DNA from: Xenophilus sp003671765
Lineage (GTDB): Bacteria; Pseudomonadota; Gammaproteobacteria; Burkholderiales; Burkholderiaceae_C
DNA: 64,000 nt
Direction: 5' to 3'
NCBI GenBank assembly: GCA_051414805.1
Contig: CP166702.1
Span: forward strand, 620,001 to 684,000
Made by a program: the position numbers and the translations under genes
The notes under the pieces: generated by a model
Told to the model about the DNA's origin: nothing
The model's input: only the letters and a program-made list of their open reading frames with translations
Database searches by the model: none
In this document: positions 1-7,906 of the stretch, one piece after another
Layout of the letters: every line of letters starts with the position of its first letter
Numbering within the stretch: the stretch's first letter is position 1

Positions 1-117
1 CTGGGCGCCAGCGCGCCCAACCGCTTCTACATGTACGGCGTGATCGGCCGGCTCGCCATGGTGGCCGCCTCGTACGAGCTGGAAGCCACGAATCCCGAGG
101 CCGAGGTCTACGAATAA
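1..117 (+). CDS. C-terminal fragment of an unidentified protein
   Basis: The frame is open from the first base of the window to a TAA at 115-117 and encodes the last 38 residues of a protein that starts outside the window. The tail contains a short hydrophobic-aromatic stretch (FYMYGVIGRLAMVAASYELEA) and ends in an acidic EAEVYE. I do not recognise the family. The 128-bp gap to kup makes co-transcription possible but unproven. Confidence 0.5.
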   Translation: MGASAPNRFYMYGVIGRLAMVAASYELEATNPEAEVYE

Positions 118-245
118 GCAGCGCTGGTAGCGCGGCTGCCGGCGGGCGTCAAGCCTTGCGGCGCCATGCTGCGAGCGCACAATAGCGACCCCCACAGCAA
201 CGGAATTCCCAGGGCGGAGGGTGAACGGCGGCCAGCGCGGCCCCC

Positions 246-2162
246 GTGACCGGGCGTGCCAGCGGCACGCGGCTTCGCCTGTTCCCCGACCTCGTGTCTG
301 CCCCCAAATCGCCCCTGCCGGCACTGATCCTCGGTGCCATCGGCGTCGTCTACGGCGACATCGGCACCAGCGTGCTGTATGCCGTCAAGGAAGTCTTCGG
401 CCACGGCCACGTCCCTTTCACGATCGAGAACGTCTACGGCATCCTGTCGATGTTCGTGTGGACGCTGACGGTGATCGTGTCCATCAAGTACGTGGTGCTC
501 GTGTTGCGGGCCGACAACGAGGGCGAGGGCGGCCTGGTGGCCATGCTGGCACTGGCCTCGCGCGCGGTGCACGACCGGCCGCGGCTGCGCAACGTGCTGC
601 TGGTGGTGGGCATCTTCGGCACCTCGCTTTTCTACGGCGACGGCGTGATCACGCCGGCCATCTCGGTGCTGTCGGCGGTCGAGGGCCTGGAGGTGGTGTC
701 GCCGCAGTTCCGCCACTACGTCATCCCGATCACGCTGGTGGTGCTGTTCGGGCTGTTCGCCGTGCAGAAGCGCGGCACCGCGGGCATCGGCCGCTTCTTC
801 GGGCCGATCACGCTGGCGTGGTTCCTCGCCATCGCGGTGCTGGGCGTGCACCAGGTGCTCACGCACCCCGAGATCCTCAAGGCCATCAGCCCGCACTACG
901 CGCTCAAGTTCATCTGGGACAACCCGGGCACCAGCTTCATCATCCTGGGCGCGACGGTGCTGTGCGTGACCGGTGCCGAGGCGCTGTATGCCGACATGGG
1001 CCACTTCGGCAAGGGGCCGATCCGCATCGCGTGGTTCTCGGTCGTGATGCCGGCGCTGATCCTCAACTACTTCGGCCAGGGCGCGCTGCTGCTGGAGAAC
1101 CCGGCGGCGGTGAAGAACCCCTTCTTCATGATGGCACCCGAGTGGGCGCTGATCCCGCTGGTGCTGCTGGCGACGGCCGCCACGGTGATCGCGTCGCAGG
1201 CGCTGATCACCGGCGCTTTCAGCGTGACGCGCCAGGTGATCCAGCTGGGCTACCTGCCGCGCCTGAACATCGAGCACACGAGCGTGAAGACGGCCGGGCA
1301 GATCTACATCCCGTTCGTGAACTGGGGCCTGTTCGTGGCGATCGTGCTGGCGGTGGTGATGTTCCGCAACTCCAGCAGCCTGGCGGCCGCCTATGGGATC
1401 GCGGTGACGACGGACATGCTGATCACCACGGTGCTGACCTTCTTCGTGATCCGCTACGCGTGGAAGCTGCCGCTGGCGGTGTGCATCGCGTCGACCTCGC
1501 TGTTCTTCATCGTCGACTTCGCCTTCTTTGCGTCGAACCTGCTCAAGCTGCCCGAGGGCGGCTGGTTCCCGCTGCTGATCGGCGGCGCCATCTTCATGAT
1601 GATGCTGACCTGGAAGGAGGGCCGCCGCCTGATGGGCGAGGTACAGCGCGCCGAGGCGATCGACCTGCGCGATTTCCTCGATTCGGTGTTCGTGAGCCCG
1701 CCGGTGCGGGTGGAGGGCACGGCGGTGTTCCTCACGGCCGAGCCGGGCGTGGTGCCCAACGCGCTGCTGCACAACCTCAAGCACAACAAGGTGCTGCACG
1801 AGCAGAACCTGTTCGTGACGGTGCGCAGCCACGAGGTGCCGTGGATCCCGATGAACAAGCGCATCGAGATGGAGCCGCTGGGCCACCACTGCTGGCAGAT
1901 CATCGTGCACTACGGCTTCAAGAACGACATCGACCTGCCGCGCGCGCTGGAGCATGCCAAGCTGCGCGGCTGCCAGCTGGAGCCGATGACGACGAGTTAT
2001 TTCCTCTCGCGCGACGTCGTCACGCCGACGCTGGGAAGCGGCATGGCCCCGTGGCGCGAGAAGCTCTTCGCGCAGATGCACCACAACGCGAGCGGGGCGG
2101 CGAACTTCCTGGGGTTGCCGACGAATGCGGTGGTGGAGCTGGGGTCGAAGGTCGAGATCTAG
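246..2162 (+). CDS. kup: Low-affinity potassium transporter Kup
   Basis: 638-residue inner-membrane K+ uptake protein, probably K+/H+ symport as known for the family. The family signature GVVYGDIGTS is at residues 33-42, followed by LYAVKE; about twelve hydrophobic segments fill residues 25-460 and a soluble C-terminal domain follows. Acidic GDG and GAEALYADMGHFG motifs typical of Kup are present. Length fits the family (about 620-630). The start is a GTG at 246; a second in-frame GTG at 294 (giving SAPKSPLPAL) is an alternative that removes 16 poorly conserved residues. It stands alone and is followed by a long repeat-filled gap. Confidence 0.95.
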   Translation: MTGRASGTRLRLFPDLVSAPKSPLPALILGAIGVVYGDIGTSVLYAVKEVFGHGHVPFTIENVYGILSMFVWTLTVIVSIKYVVLVLRADNEGEGGLVAMLALASRAVHDRPRLRNVLLVVGIFGTSLFYGDGVITPAISVLSAVEGLEVVSPQFRHYVIPITLVVLFGLFAVQKRGTAGIGRFFGPITLAWFLAIAVLGVHQVLTHPEILKAISPHYALKFIWDNPGTSFIILGATVLCVTGAEALYADMGHFGKGPIRIAWFSVVMPALILNYFGQGALLLENPAAVKNPFFMMAPEWALIPLVLLATAATVIASQALITGAFSVTRQVIQLGYLPRLNIEHTSVKTAGQIYIPFVNWGLFVAIVLAVVMFRNSSSLAAAYGIAVTTDMLITTVLTFFVIRYAWKLPLAVCIASTSLFFIVDFAFFASNLLKLPEGGWFPLLIGGAIFMMMLTWKEGRRLMGEVQRAEAIDLRDFLDSVFVSPPVRVEGTAVFLTAEPGVVPNALLHNLKHNKVLHEQNLFVTVRSHEVPWIPMNKRIEMEPLGHHCWQIIVHYGFKNDIDLPRALEHAKLRGCQLEPMTTSYFLSRDVVTPTLGSGMAPWREKLFAQMHHNASGAANFLGLPTNAVVELGSKVEI

Positions 2163-2174
2163 CGGCTTGCCTTG

Positions 2175-2226
2175 GTCTGCTGCGTGCGTCTGCCGCGTGC
2201 GTCTGCTGCGGTCGTCTGCTGCGATC
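2175..2226 (+). repeat. 13-bp tandem repeat, four units
   Basis: Four consecutive 13-bp units begin at 2175, 2188, 2201 and 2214, with pattern GTCTGCYGCGNNC. They differ from each other at one to three positions and start 13 bp after the kup stop codon. A VNTR-like array in non-coding DNA. Confidence 0.85.
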
Positions 2227-2265
2227 GGGCGCTGTGGGCCTGAACCCGGCCGGCGGCGCCGGTGT

Positions 2266-2377
2266 GCGTTCTCCGGCTCAGGCTCGCGCTGACCGTCGTG
2301 CGGCACGACGGAGGTGCTCGCCTGGAATCGACGTGCTTGGGGCACTGCACGGCGCCGCGAATGGCGCCTGCGCCCGC
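2266..2377 (+). repeat. Left copy of a ~112-bp inverted repeat
   Basis: The reverse complement of 2649-2761 matches this segment. The first 30 bases and last 35 bases are identical, and a diverged middle of about 45 bases also shares ATCGACGTGCTTG. With the right copy it could pair into a very long stem with the REP-like palindrome in the loop. Confidence 0.85.
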
Positions 2378-2519
2378 ACACCGGCACCACCGGCCTGGAC
2401 CGGGCGGGCGATCGGCCGGCATGGGACGGGCGCGTCTGGTTGAGGCAGCTCCTTTCTGCCGCTGCCCTCACCCTTCCTCCGACCCCTGCCTTCCTCCCCC
2501 TCCCTCGGTCTTCCCCATC

Positions 2520-2577
2520 CGTTCGGGTTGAGCTTGTCGAAACCCTGCACAGCGCTTCGACAGGCTCAGCGCGAACG
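2520..2577. repeat. REP-like palindrome between the inverted repeats
   Basis: Left arm GTTCGGGTTGAGCTTGTCG.. and right arm ..CGACAGGCTCAGCGCGAAC pair over 21 bases with three mismatches around a short loop. The TTGAGCTTGTCGAA / TTCGACAGGCTCA form is one I recognise as a common extragenic palindrome in beta- and gammaproteobacteria. It might act as a transcript end for kup. Confidence 0.8.
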
Positions 2578-2648
2578 GGGATGGGCCATCAAGAACGGAC
2601 GGAAAAAGCGCAGTGCAGCACAGCGCCTCAGGGCGGTGGTCGCGGGCC

Positions 2649-2761
2649 TGCGGGCGCAGGCGCCATTCGCGGCGCCGTGCAGTCCCTCAAGCACGTCGAT
2701 GGACAGCGAGCACACAGCATCCACAGCAAGCCGGTCAGCGCGAGCCTGAGCCGGAGAACGC
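2649..2761 (-). repeat. Right copy of the ~112-bp inverted repeat
   Basis: Inverted partner of 2266-2377. The identical outer blocks and diverged middle suggest two copies of one dispersed element in opposite orientation, not a recent duplication. Confidence 0.85.
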
Positions 2762-2923
2762 AGGCCCGCGGCGCCGCCAGCGCCCCCGGCCGTCGTGCCG
2801 GCCGATCCACAGCAACGACGGAGCAGGCCCAAAAAGCCAACAGCAAGAAAGTAACGAACGTGACGATTTCGGCCGTCACGTAAGCGCAGCAAGCGCCGCA
2901 GCCCGATTGCACTTCACCTGAAG

Positions 2924-3856
2924 TCAGCCGAATTCCGATGCCCGCTCCGCCGCCAACGCCTCCATGTGTCCACAGATGGCGCCCGGTGTGGTGAACCAGA
3001 TCTCCCCGGCGTCGCGGGCCTGCGCCAGGTGCTGCAGCGCACGCCGCAGATGCCGCAGCCGGTAGGGCTGGCCCACGATGTACGGGTGCAGCGCGACACC
3101 CATCACCAGCGGCTGCTGGCGCGATTGCTCGCGCATCTCGTCGAAGTTGTCGATCACCATCGTGGCGAAGTCCTTCGCGTCCATCTGCCGCGCCACGATC
3201 ATCGGGATGTCGTTGAGCTCCTGCGGATAGGGCACGGCCCAGAGCAGGCCGCCGCCACGCACCCGCATGCGCGTCGGCTGGTCGTCGTGGCACCAGTTCA
3301 GCGTGTAGCGGTAACCCGTCTCGGCCAGCAGGTCGGGCGTGAGCCGCGATTCGGAAATCCACGGCGACAGCCAGCCCGCGGGCGCGGTGCCGCTCTCGCG
3401 CTCGATGCGTGCCCTGCAGCGCTCGAGCAGCGCACGCTCGCCGGCCTCGTCGTAGTCGCCCTGCCGCTCTGCATTGCTGTGGCCATGGCCGATCAGCTCG
3501 TCGCCGCGCGCCTGCACCGCCGACAGCAGCTCGGGGCAATGGTCGTACAACGCGGTGTTGAGCAGCGCACCGGTCGGCAGGCCCAGCTGGTCGAAGAGTT
3601 CGAGGCAGCGCCAGGCGCCCACGCGGTTGCCGTACTCGCGCCAGCCGTGGTTCAGCACGTCGGGCTCGGGCGACGCCGGGCCGATGCGCGCGCCCAGTCC
3701 GTCGCCGAAGGCGAAATGCTCCAGGTTGAAACCCAGGTACACCGCCAGCCGCGCGCCGTTGGGCCAGGCGTAGTCGGGCCGCTGCGTGATCGGCGCGTAG
3801 TCGAAGCGCTCGTGGTGCGGCAGCCGCTCGGGCCAGCGCGCGCTGCGCATCGTCAT
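2924..3856 (-). CDS. Polysaccharide deacetylase family protein (PuuE-like)
   Basis: 310 residues with the NodB-type TIM-barrel fold used by polysaccharide deacetylases and cofactor-independent allantoinases. The stretch with ARGDELIGHGHSNAERQ and the SPWISESRLTPDLLAETGYRYTLNW region match the PuuE/allantoinase branch better than chitin deacetylases. No signal peptide is seen, so it is probably cytoplasmic and acts on a small amide. Start ATG at 3856 overlaps the stop of the upstream NTF2-like gene (ATGA), so the two are translationally coupled. The substrate cannot be read from the sequence; ring-opening amidohydrolysis of a purine-type compound is a guess. Confidence 0.85.
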   Translation of the reverse strand: MTMRSARWPERLPHHERFDYAPITQRPDYAWPNGARLAVYLGFNLEHFAFGDGLGARIGPASPEPDVLNHGWREYGNRVGAWRCLELFDQLGLPTGALLNTALYDHCPELLSAVQARGDELIGHGHSNAERQGDYDEAGERALLERCRARIERESGTAPAGWLSPWISESRLTPDLLAETGYRYTLNWCHDDQPTRMRVRGGGLLWAVPYPQELNDIPMIVARQMDAKDFATMVIDNFDEMREQSRQQPLVMGVALHPYIVGQPYRLRHLRRALQHLAQARDAGEIWFTTPGAICGHMEALAAERASEFG

Positions 3857-4263
3857 GGCTTCACCAGTCCCGCGCGCACCAGCAGCCACTCCGCGCTGTC
3901 GTTCCACACGTCCATCTCGGCGATGCGGCCGTGCCGCACCACGTAGCGGTCCACGTAGCGGTTGCCCTCGAAGGGCGTGCCGTCGGGCCAGGCGCCGTAC
4001 AGCGTGCCGCGGCTGTAGACGATGGTGCATTCGTCGGTGCCGCCTGCCACCACCTCCGTGGCGTCGATCCTCTTCTTCACCCACGCATAGCGGCCGGCAT
4101 TGAAGGCCGTGGCCTCGGCCGGGTGCTTCATGGGCCGGTTGCCGGTGAAACGGATCTGCATGTCGGGCGCCACCAGTTCGGCGGCGCTCTCGGGGTCGGG
4201 GATCATGTGGCGGCGCAGGTACTCGTCGACGAGCGGTCCGGGCGCGAGGTCGGTGGGGGGCAT
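3853..4263 (-). CDS. NTF2-like (SnoaL/ketosteroid isomerase-fold) protein
   Basis: 136-residue single-domain protein. A helical N-terminus (LVDEYLRRHMIPDPESAAELVAPDMQIRFTG) is followed by a cone-shaped beta sheet ending GRIAEMDVWNDSAEWLL, the SnoaL-like/NTF2 pattern. Such proteins are small isomerases, cyclases or hydrolases, or binding partners. It is the first gene of a two-gene minus-strand operon with the deacetylase (ATGA overlap). This favours a shared catabolic step but does not identify the substrate. Confidence 0.8.
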   Translation of the reverse strand: MPPTDLAPGPLVDEYLRRHMIPDPESAAELVAPDMQIRFTGNRPMKHPAEATAFNAGRYAWVKKRIDATEVVAGGTDECTIVYSRGTLYGAWPDGTPFEGNRYVDRYVVRHGRIAEMDVWNDSAEWLLVRAGLVKP

Positions 4264-4367
4264 GGGGTCTCCTGGGAAGCCGCGCCGCAGGGCGGGCAGG
4301 CGGCCAAGTGTCACGCAAGCGGCGTGCCGCTGCGAGGCGCGCCCCGGGCCCCCGGCACAATCCCGTG

Positions 4368-5615
4368 ATGCGTTTCTTCAAGGACCTGAGCCTGTCGGCC
4401 TTCACCGCGGGCTTCGTCGCCGTGCTGGTGGGCTTCACCAGTTCGGTGGCCATCGTGTTCCAGGCGGCCCAGGCCTTCGGTGCCACGCCGGAGGTGACCG
4501 CCTCGTGGATGTGGGCGCTGGGCCTGGGCATGGGGCTGACCACGCTGGTGCCGTCTCTCTGGCTGCGCAAGCCGGTGATGATCGCCTGGAGCACGCCCGG
4601 CGCAGCGGTGCTGGCCACGGCAGGCGCGGGCCACAGCCTGGGCGAGGCGGTCGGCGCCTTCATCGTGTGCGCGCTGCTCATCACGCTGGCCGGCGCCACC
4701 GGCTGGTTCGAGCGGGTGATGAACCGCATCCCGATGGCCATCGCCTCGGCGCTGCTGGCGGGCGTGCTGGCGCGCTTCGGCCTGGCCGCCTTCACCGCCG
4801 CGCAGACGGCGCTGCCGCTGGTGCTGCTCATGCTGGCCACCTACCTCGTGGCCCGGCGCCTGCTGCCGCGCTACGCGGTGCCGCTGACGCTCCTGGTCGC
4901 CGTCGTCCACGCGGCCTGGCAGGGCCAGCTCGCGTGGGGCGCGGTGCACGCCGACCTCACCTGGCCGGTGTTCACCACGCCGGTGTTCAACTGGCAGGCG
5001 GCCTTCAGCGTGGCGCTGCCGCTCTTCATCGTCACCATGGCCTCGCAGAACCTGCCCGGCGTCGCGGCCATCCGCGCCTCGGGCTACGAGCTGCCGGTCA
5101 GCAAGCTCATCACGCTCAGCGGCCTGGCCACGCTGGTGCTGGCGCCCTTCGGCGCCTTCGCGCTCAATCTCAGCGCCATCACCGCGGCCATCGTCATGGG
5201 CCGCGAGGCGCACGAGGACCCGGCCCGGCGCTACACGGCGGCCGTGAGCTGCGGGGCGATCTACGTTGTCATCGGCCTCTTCGGCGCGGCCGTCACCGGG
5301 CTGCTCACGGCCTTCCCGAAGGAGCTGGTGGCCGCGATCGCGGGTCTGGCGCTGCTGGGCACCATCGGCAACGGGCTGGCGGCGGCCGTGCGCGACGAGT
5401 CGCACCGCGAGGCGGCGCTCATCACCTTCCTGGTGACGCTCTCGGGCGTGACCATCGCCGGCATCGGCTCGGCCTTCTGGGGCGTGGTGGCCGGCGCCAT
5501 CGCCCTGGCCGTCCAGCAGATCGGCCGAAAGGCCGCCGCCGGCAAGGACATCGCGCCTGCGTGCAAGATGGCGCTCGACAAGAAAACCGAAGCCTCCAAG
5601 GCTGCCGCGAAATGA
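4368..5615 (+). CDS. benE: BenE-family benzoate/H+ symporter homologue
   Basis: 415-residue inner-membrane protein with about twelve hydrophobic segments. It matches the BenE pattern: SAFTAGFVAVLVGFTSSVAIVFQAA at the N-terminus, PVMIAWSTPGAAVL near residue 90, LPLFIVTMASQNLPGVAAIRASGY in the middle, and a lysine-rich cytoplasmic tail. Family members take up benzoate or related carboxylates. There are no benzoate-degradation genes nearby, so the substrate is open. The stop overlaps the gshB start (ATGA), so the two are co-translated. The ATG at 4368 places the conserved MRFFKDLSLSAF at the start. Confidence 0.85.
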   Translation: MRFFKDLSLSAFTAGFVAVLVGFTSSVAIVFQAAQAFGATPEVTASWMWALGLGMGLTTLVPSLWLRKPVMIAWSTPGAAVLATAGAGHSLGEAVGAFIVCALLITLAGATGWFERVMNRIPMAIASALLAGVLARFGLAAFTAAQTALPLVLLMLATYLVARRLLPRYAVPLTLLVAVVHAAWQGQLAWGAVHADLTWPVFTTPVFNWQAAFSVALPLFIVTMASQNLPGVAAIRASGYELPVSKLITLSGLATLVLAPFGAFALNLSAITAAIVMGREAHEDPARRYTAAVSCGAIYVVIGLFGAAVTGLLTAFPKELVAAIAGLALLGTIGNGLAAAVRDESHREAALITFLVTLSGVTIAGIGSAFWGVVAGAIALAVQQIGRKAAAGKDIAPACKMALDKKTEASKAAAK

Positions 5616-6568
5616 ACCTCCTCTTCGTCGCCGACCCGCTCGAGCACTTCAAGATCTACAAGGACACCACCTTCTCGATGATGCGCGAGGCCCAGCGTCG
5701 CGGCCACCGTATCGCCGCCTGCCTGCCGCAGGACCTGCAGTGGAAGTCGGGCGACGTGGTCAAGGCCACCGTGCGCCAGATCACGCTTACCGGCGACAAG
5801 CACGCCTGGTTCACCGAGGACCGCATCGAGACGAAAGCGCTGAAGGACTTCGACGCGGTGCTCATGCGCAAGGACCCGCCCTTCGACGCCGAGTACATCT
5901 ACGCCACACACCTGCTGGAGCAGGCCGAGCGCGAGGGCGCGCAGGTGGTCAACAAGCCGCGTTCGCTGCGCGACCACCCCGAGAAGCTGGCGATCATGGA
6001 GTTCCCGCAGTTCACCACGCCCACGCTGGTCACGCGCAGCGCCGAGGCGGTGAAGGACTTCCACGCCGAGCACGGCGACATCATCCTCAAGCCGCTGGAC
6101 GGCATGGGTGGCATGGGCATCTTCCGCGTGCGCGAGGACGGCCTGAACCTCGGCTCCATCACCGAGACGCTCAACAAGAACGGCGCCGAGACCATCATGG
6201 TGCAGCGCTTCGTGCCCGACATCGTCAAGGGCGACAAGCGCGTGCTGGTCATCGGCGGCGAACCGGTGCCTTTCAGCCTGGCACGCATCCCGCAGGGCAC
6301 CGAGGTGCGCGGCAACCTCGCGGCCGGCGGCAAGGGCGTGGCCCAGCCGCTGACCGAGGAGGACTGGACCATCGCGCGTGCCATCGGCCCCGTGCTGGCG
6401 CCGCGTGGGCTGCTGCTGATCGGCCTGGACGTGATCGGCGGCTGCCTCACCGAGATCAACGTCACCAGCCCGACCTGCTTCCAGGAGATCACCGACCAGA
6501 CCGGCTTCGACGTGCCGGCGATGTTCGTCGATGCGCTGGAGCGGCTGTTGAGCCAAGAAGGCCGCTAG
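5612..6568 (+). CDS. gshB: Glutathione synthetase
   Basis: 318-residue cytoplasmic ATP-grasp enzyme that joins gamma-glutamylcysteine and glycine, the second step of glutathione synthesis. The N-terminal substrate domain contains MRKDPPFDAEYIYATHLLE. The ATP-grasp loop KPLDGMGGMGIFR is at residues 160-172, and the metal-binding EINVTSPTCFQEI is near the C-terminus. Length matches bacterial GshB (about 315). It overlaps benE; gshA is not in the window. Confidence 0.97.
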   Translation: MNLLFVADPLEHFKIYKDTTFSMMREAQRRGHRIAACLPQDLQWKSGDVVKATVRQITLTGDKHAWFTEDRIETKALKDFDAVLMRKDPPFDAEYIYATHLLEQAEREGAQVVNKPRSLRDHPEKLAIMEFPQFTTPTLVTRSAEAVKDFHAEHGDIILKPLDGMGGMGIFRVREDGLNLGSITETLNKNGAETIMVQRFVPDIVKGDKRVLVIGGEPVPFSLARIPQGTEVRGNLAAGGKGVAQPLTEEDWTIARAIGPVLAPRGLLLIGLDVIGGCLTEINVTSPTCFQEITDQTGFDVPAMFVDALERLLSQEGR

Positions 6569-6590
6569 CGCCCGCTGTTCTTGCGCAGTT

Positions 6591-6630
6591 TGCTATTGAA
6601 TCAATAGCGTCCGTGCCGGTGTGCGCTGCG
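6591..6630 (+). repeat. Short palindromic repeat overlapping a 3' end
   Basis: TGCTATTGAATCAATAGC is a near-perfect hairpin followed by a GC-rich CGTCCGTGCCGGTGTGCGCT. It resembles the first half of the 63-nt repeat at 33553 and 16920. It lies between the convergent ends of gshB and the PepSY gene and supplies the last codons and the stop of the latter. Confidence 0.55.
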
Positions 6631-7861
6631 CCTGAAGCTGGCGCGACCGCCGCTTGCGCCACCAGATCACGATGCCGGTCACCGACAGCATCACCACCAG
6701 CAGGCCCATGCAGGACATGAGGATGCGTCCCGGCAGGCCGAGGATGCGCCCGCCGTGCAGCGGCAGCTGCAGTTGCAGGAACACGTCCGCCGCCGTGCCG
6801 TGCCAGGGCCGGTTGCTGCTCACCACGCTGCCGTCCAGTCCGTCCATGTAGAGGTTGGACAGTTCCATGCCGTCGCTGCTGTCGTGCGAGGCATGGTCGA
6901 AGAAGGACACGTTGTAGAAGCCGGCCCGCGCGTTGTAGAACACCCCGCCCAGCGGCGTGTCCCAGCCGCGGCGACGCGCTTCGGCTTCGGCCAGCGACAC
7001 GGCCTCGCGAAAGCCGATCTTCGGCTCGATGCGCGTGCCCGGCGGCCCCATGGGGCGCAGCACGGTCGGCGTGGGCGTGGTCTGCGAGACGAGCGACATC
7101 AGCGGGTAGAACACCTCGCGGTACAGGTTGAGCGAGAACGACGTGAAGGCGATCACCACGATCAGCCCCCAGGCCCACAGGCCGCCCGCGCGGTGCAGGT
7201 CGAAGTTGAGCTTGTAGCCGCCGGCGCGCCAGCGCACCGACCAGGCCGGCATCCAGCGCGACCACCAGGTGCCGGGTGGCCGGTGCCGCACCGGCGCGCC
7301 GGGTGGCGTCTTGAGCCGCCGGGGCATCGTGAGGCCGAGTGCCACGAAGCTGTCGAGCAGCCACACCAGCGCCACCGTGCCCATGATCCACCAGCCGATG
7401 CGGTCCTCGCCCCAAAGGGTGGGCACGTGCAGCATGTAGTGCAGCCGCCGGATGAAGGGCATCAGCGTCTCGGGCCGCAGCGAGATCGCGGTCGAGTCGC
7501 GCTGGCCCCGGATCTCGCCGCTCACCGGGTCGACGAAGACCTGATTGAAGTCGAGCCGGAAGGGACGTCCGGTGGCCGGGTCGGTGCGGGGCTGCACGAA
7601 GTAGCGGGACGCGTGCCCTTCCTCGAAGCCCAGCGGAAGGTAGGCGACGCGCACGCGCGGGTCGTGGGCCTCGACGCGAGCGGCCAGGTCGAAGGGGTCC
7701 TTGAACGGGCCGCGCGCCGGGGTGTCGTAGAGATCGCGGTTGAGCCAGCCGTCGATCTCGTGGTCCCACGAGATCACCGCGCCGGTCAGGCCGGAAACGA
7801 TCAGGAACAGGGCCACCGCCAACCCCAGCCACCGGTGCACCCGGGTGAAGAAGGCACGCAT
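6593..7861 (-). CDS. PepSY-associated transmembrane protein
   Basis: 422-residue membrane protein of the PiuB/PepSY_TM type. It has an N-terminal helix (HRWLGLAVALFLIVSGLTGAVISWDHEIDGW), a periplasmic PepSY-like region with YVDPVSGEIRGQRD, central and C-terminal helices, and a repeated HRW/HGG element that may bind haem. Such proteins are usually encoded next to TonB siderophore receptors and are implicated in periplasmic or inner-membrane iron release. It starts 45 bp after the receptor gene on the same strand, so an iron-regulated operon is likely. Its last residues (LLIQ) are encoded by a short repeat. Confidence 0.88.
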   Translation of the reverse strand: MRAFFTRVHRWLGLAVALFLIVSGLTGAVISWDHEIDGWLNRDLYDTPARGPFKDPFDLAARVEAHDPRVRVAYLPLGFEEGHASRYFVQPRTDPATGRPFRLDFNQVFVDPVSGEIRGQRDSTAISLRPETLMPFIRRLHYMLHVPTLWGEDRIGWWIMGTVALVWLLDSFVALGLTMPRRLKTPPGAPVRHRPPGTWWSRWMPAWSVRWRAGGYKLNFDLHRAGGLWAWGLIVVIAFTSFSLNLYREVFYPLMSLVSQTTPTPTVLRPMGPPGTRIEPKIGFREAVSLAEAEARRRGWDTPLGGVFYNARAGFYNVSFFDHASHDSSDGMELSNLYMDGLDGSVVSSNRPWHGTAADVFLQLQLPLHGGRILGLPGRILMSCMGLLVVMLSVTGIVIWWRKRRSRQLQAQRTPARTLLIQ

Positions 7862-7906
7862 CAGCGGGCAGGCGCCGCGACGGGGCGAACGAGCGTGTCC
7901 ATCGCG

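Larger units (their letters stand above)
2163..2923. other. 760-bp repeat-rich intergenic region
   Basis: Between the convergent ends of kup and the deacetylase gene I find no convincing gene. The stretch holds a 13-bp tandem repeat (2175-2226), a pair of inverted ~112-bp repeats (2266-2377 and 2649-2761) and a REP-like palindrome between them (2520-2577). Open frames of 60-190 codons cross it on both strands, but they have no protein-like composition or ribosome binding site and look like by-products of high GC and of the repeats. Confidence 0.8.

Noticed and set aside
108..2471. 787-codon open frame antisense to kup
   Set aside because: Its translation is rich in Arg, His, Gln and Asp with no hydrophobic core, as expected for the complement of a GC-rich gene. 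kup on the other strand is unmistakable.
2566..2892. 108-codon minus-strand frame with a hydrophobic start in the kup/deacetylase gap
   Set aside because: It is built from the inverted repeat, has no ribosome binding site, and the related frame in the left copy is broken. I treat it as translated repeat.
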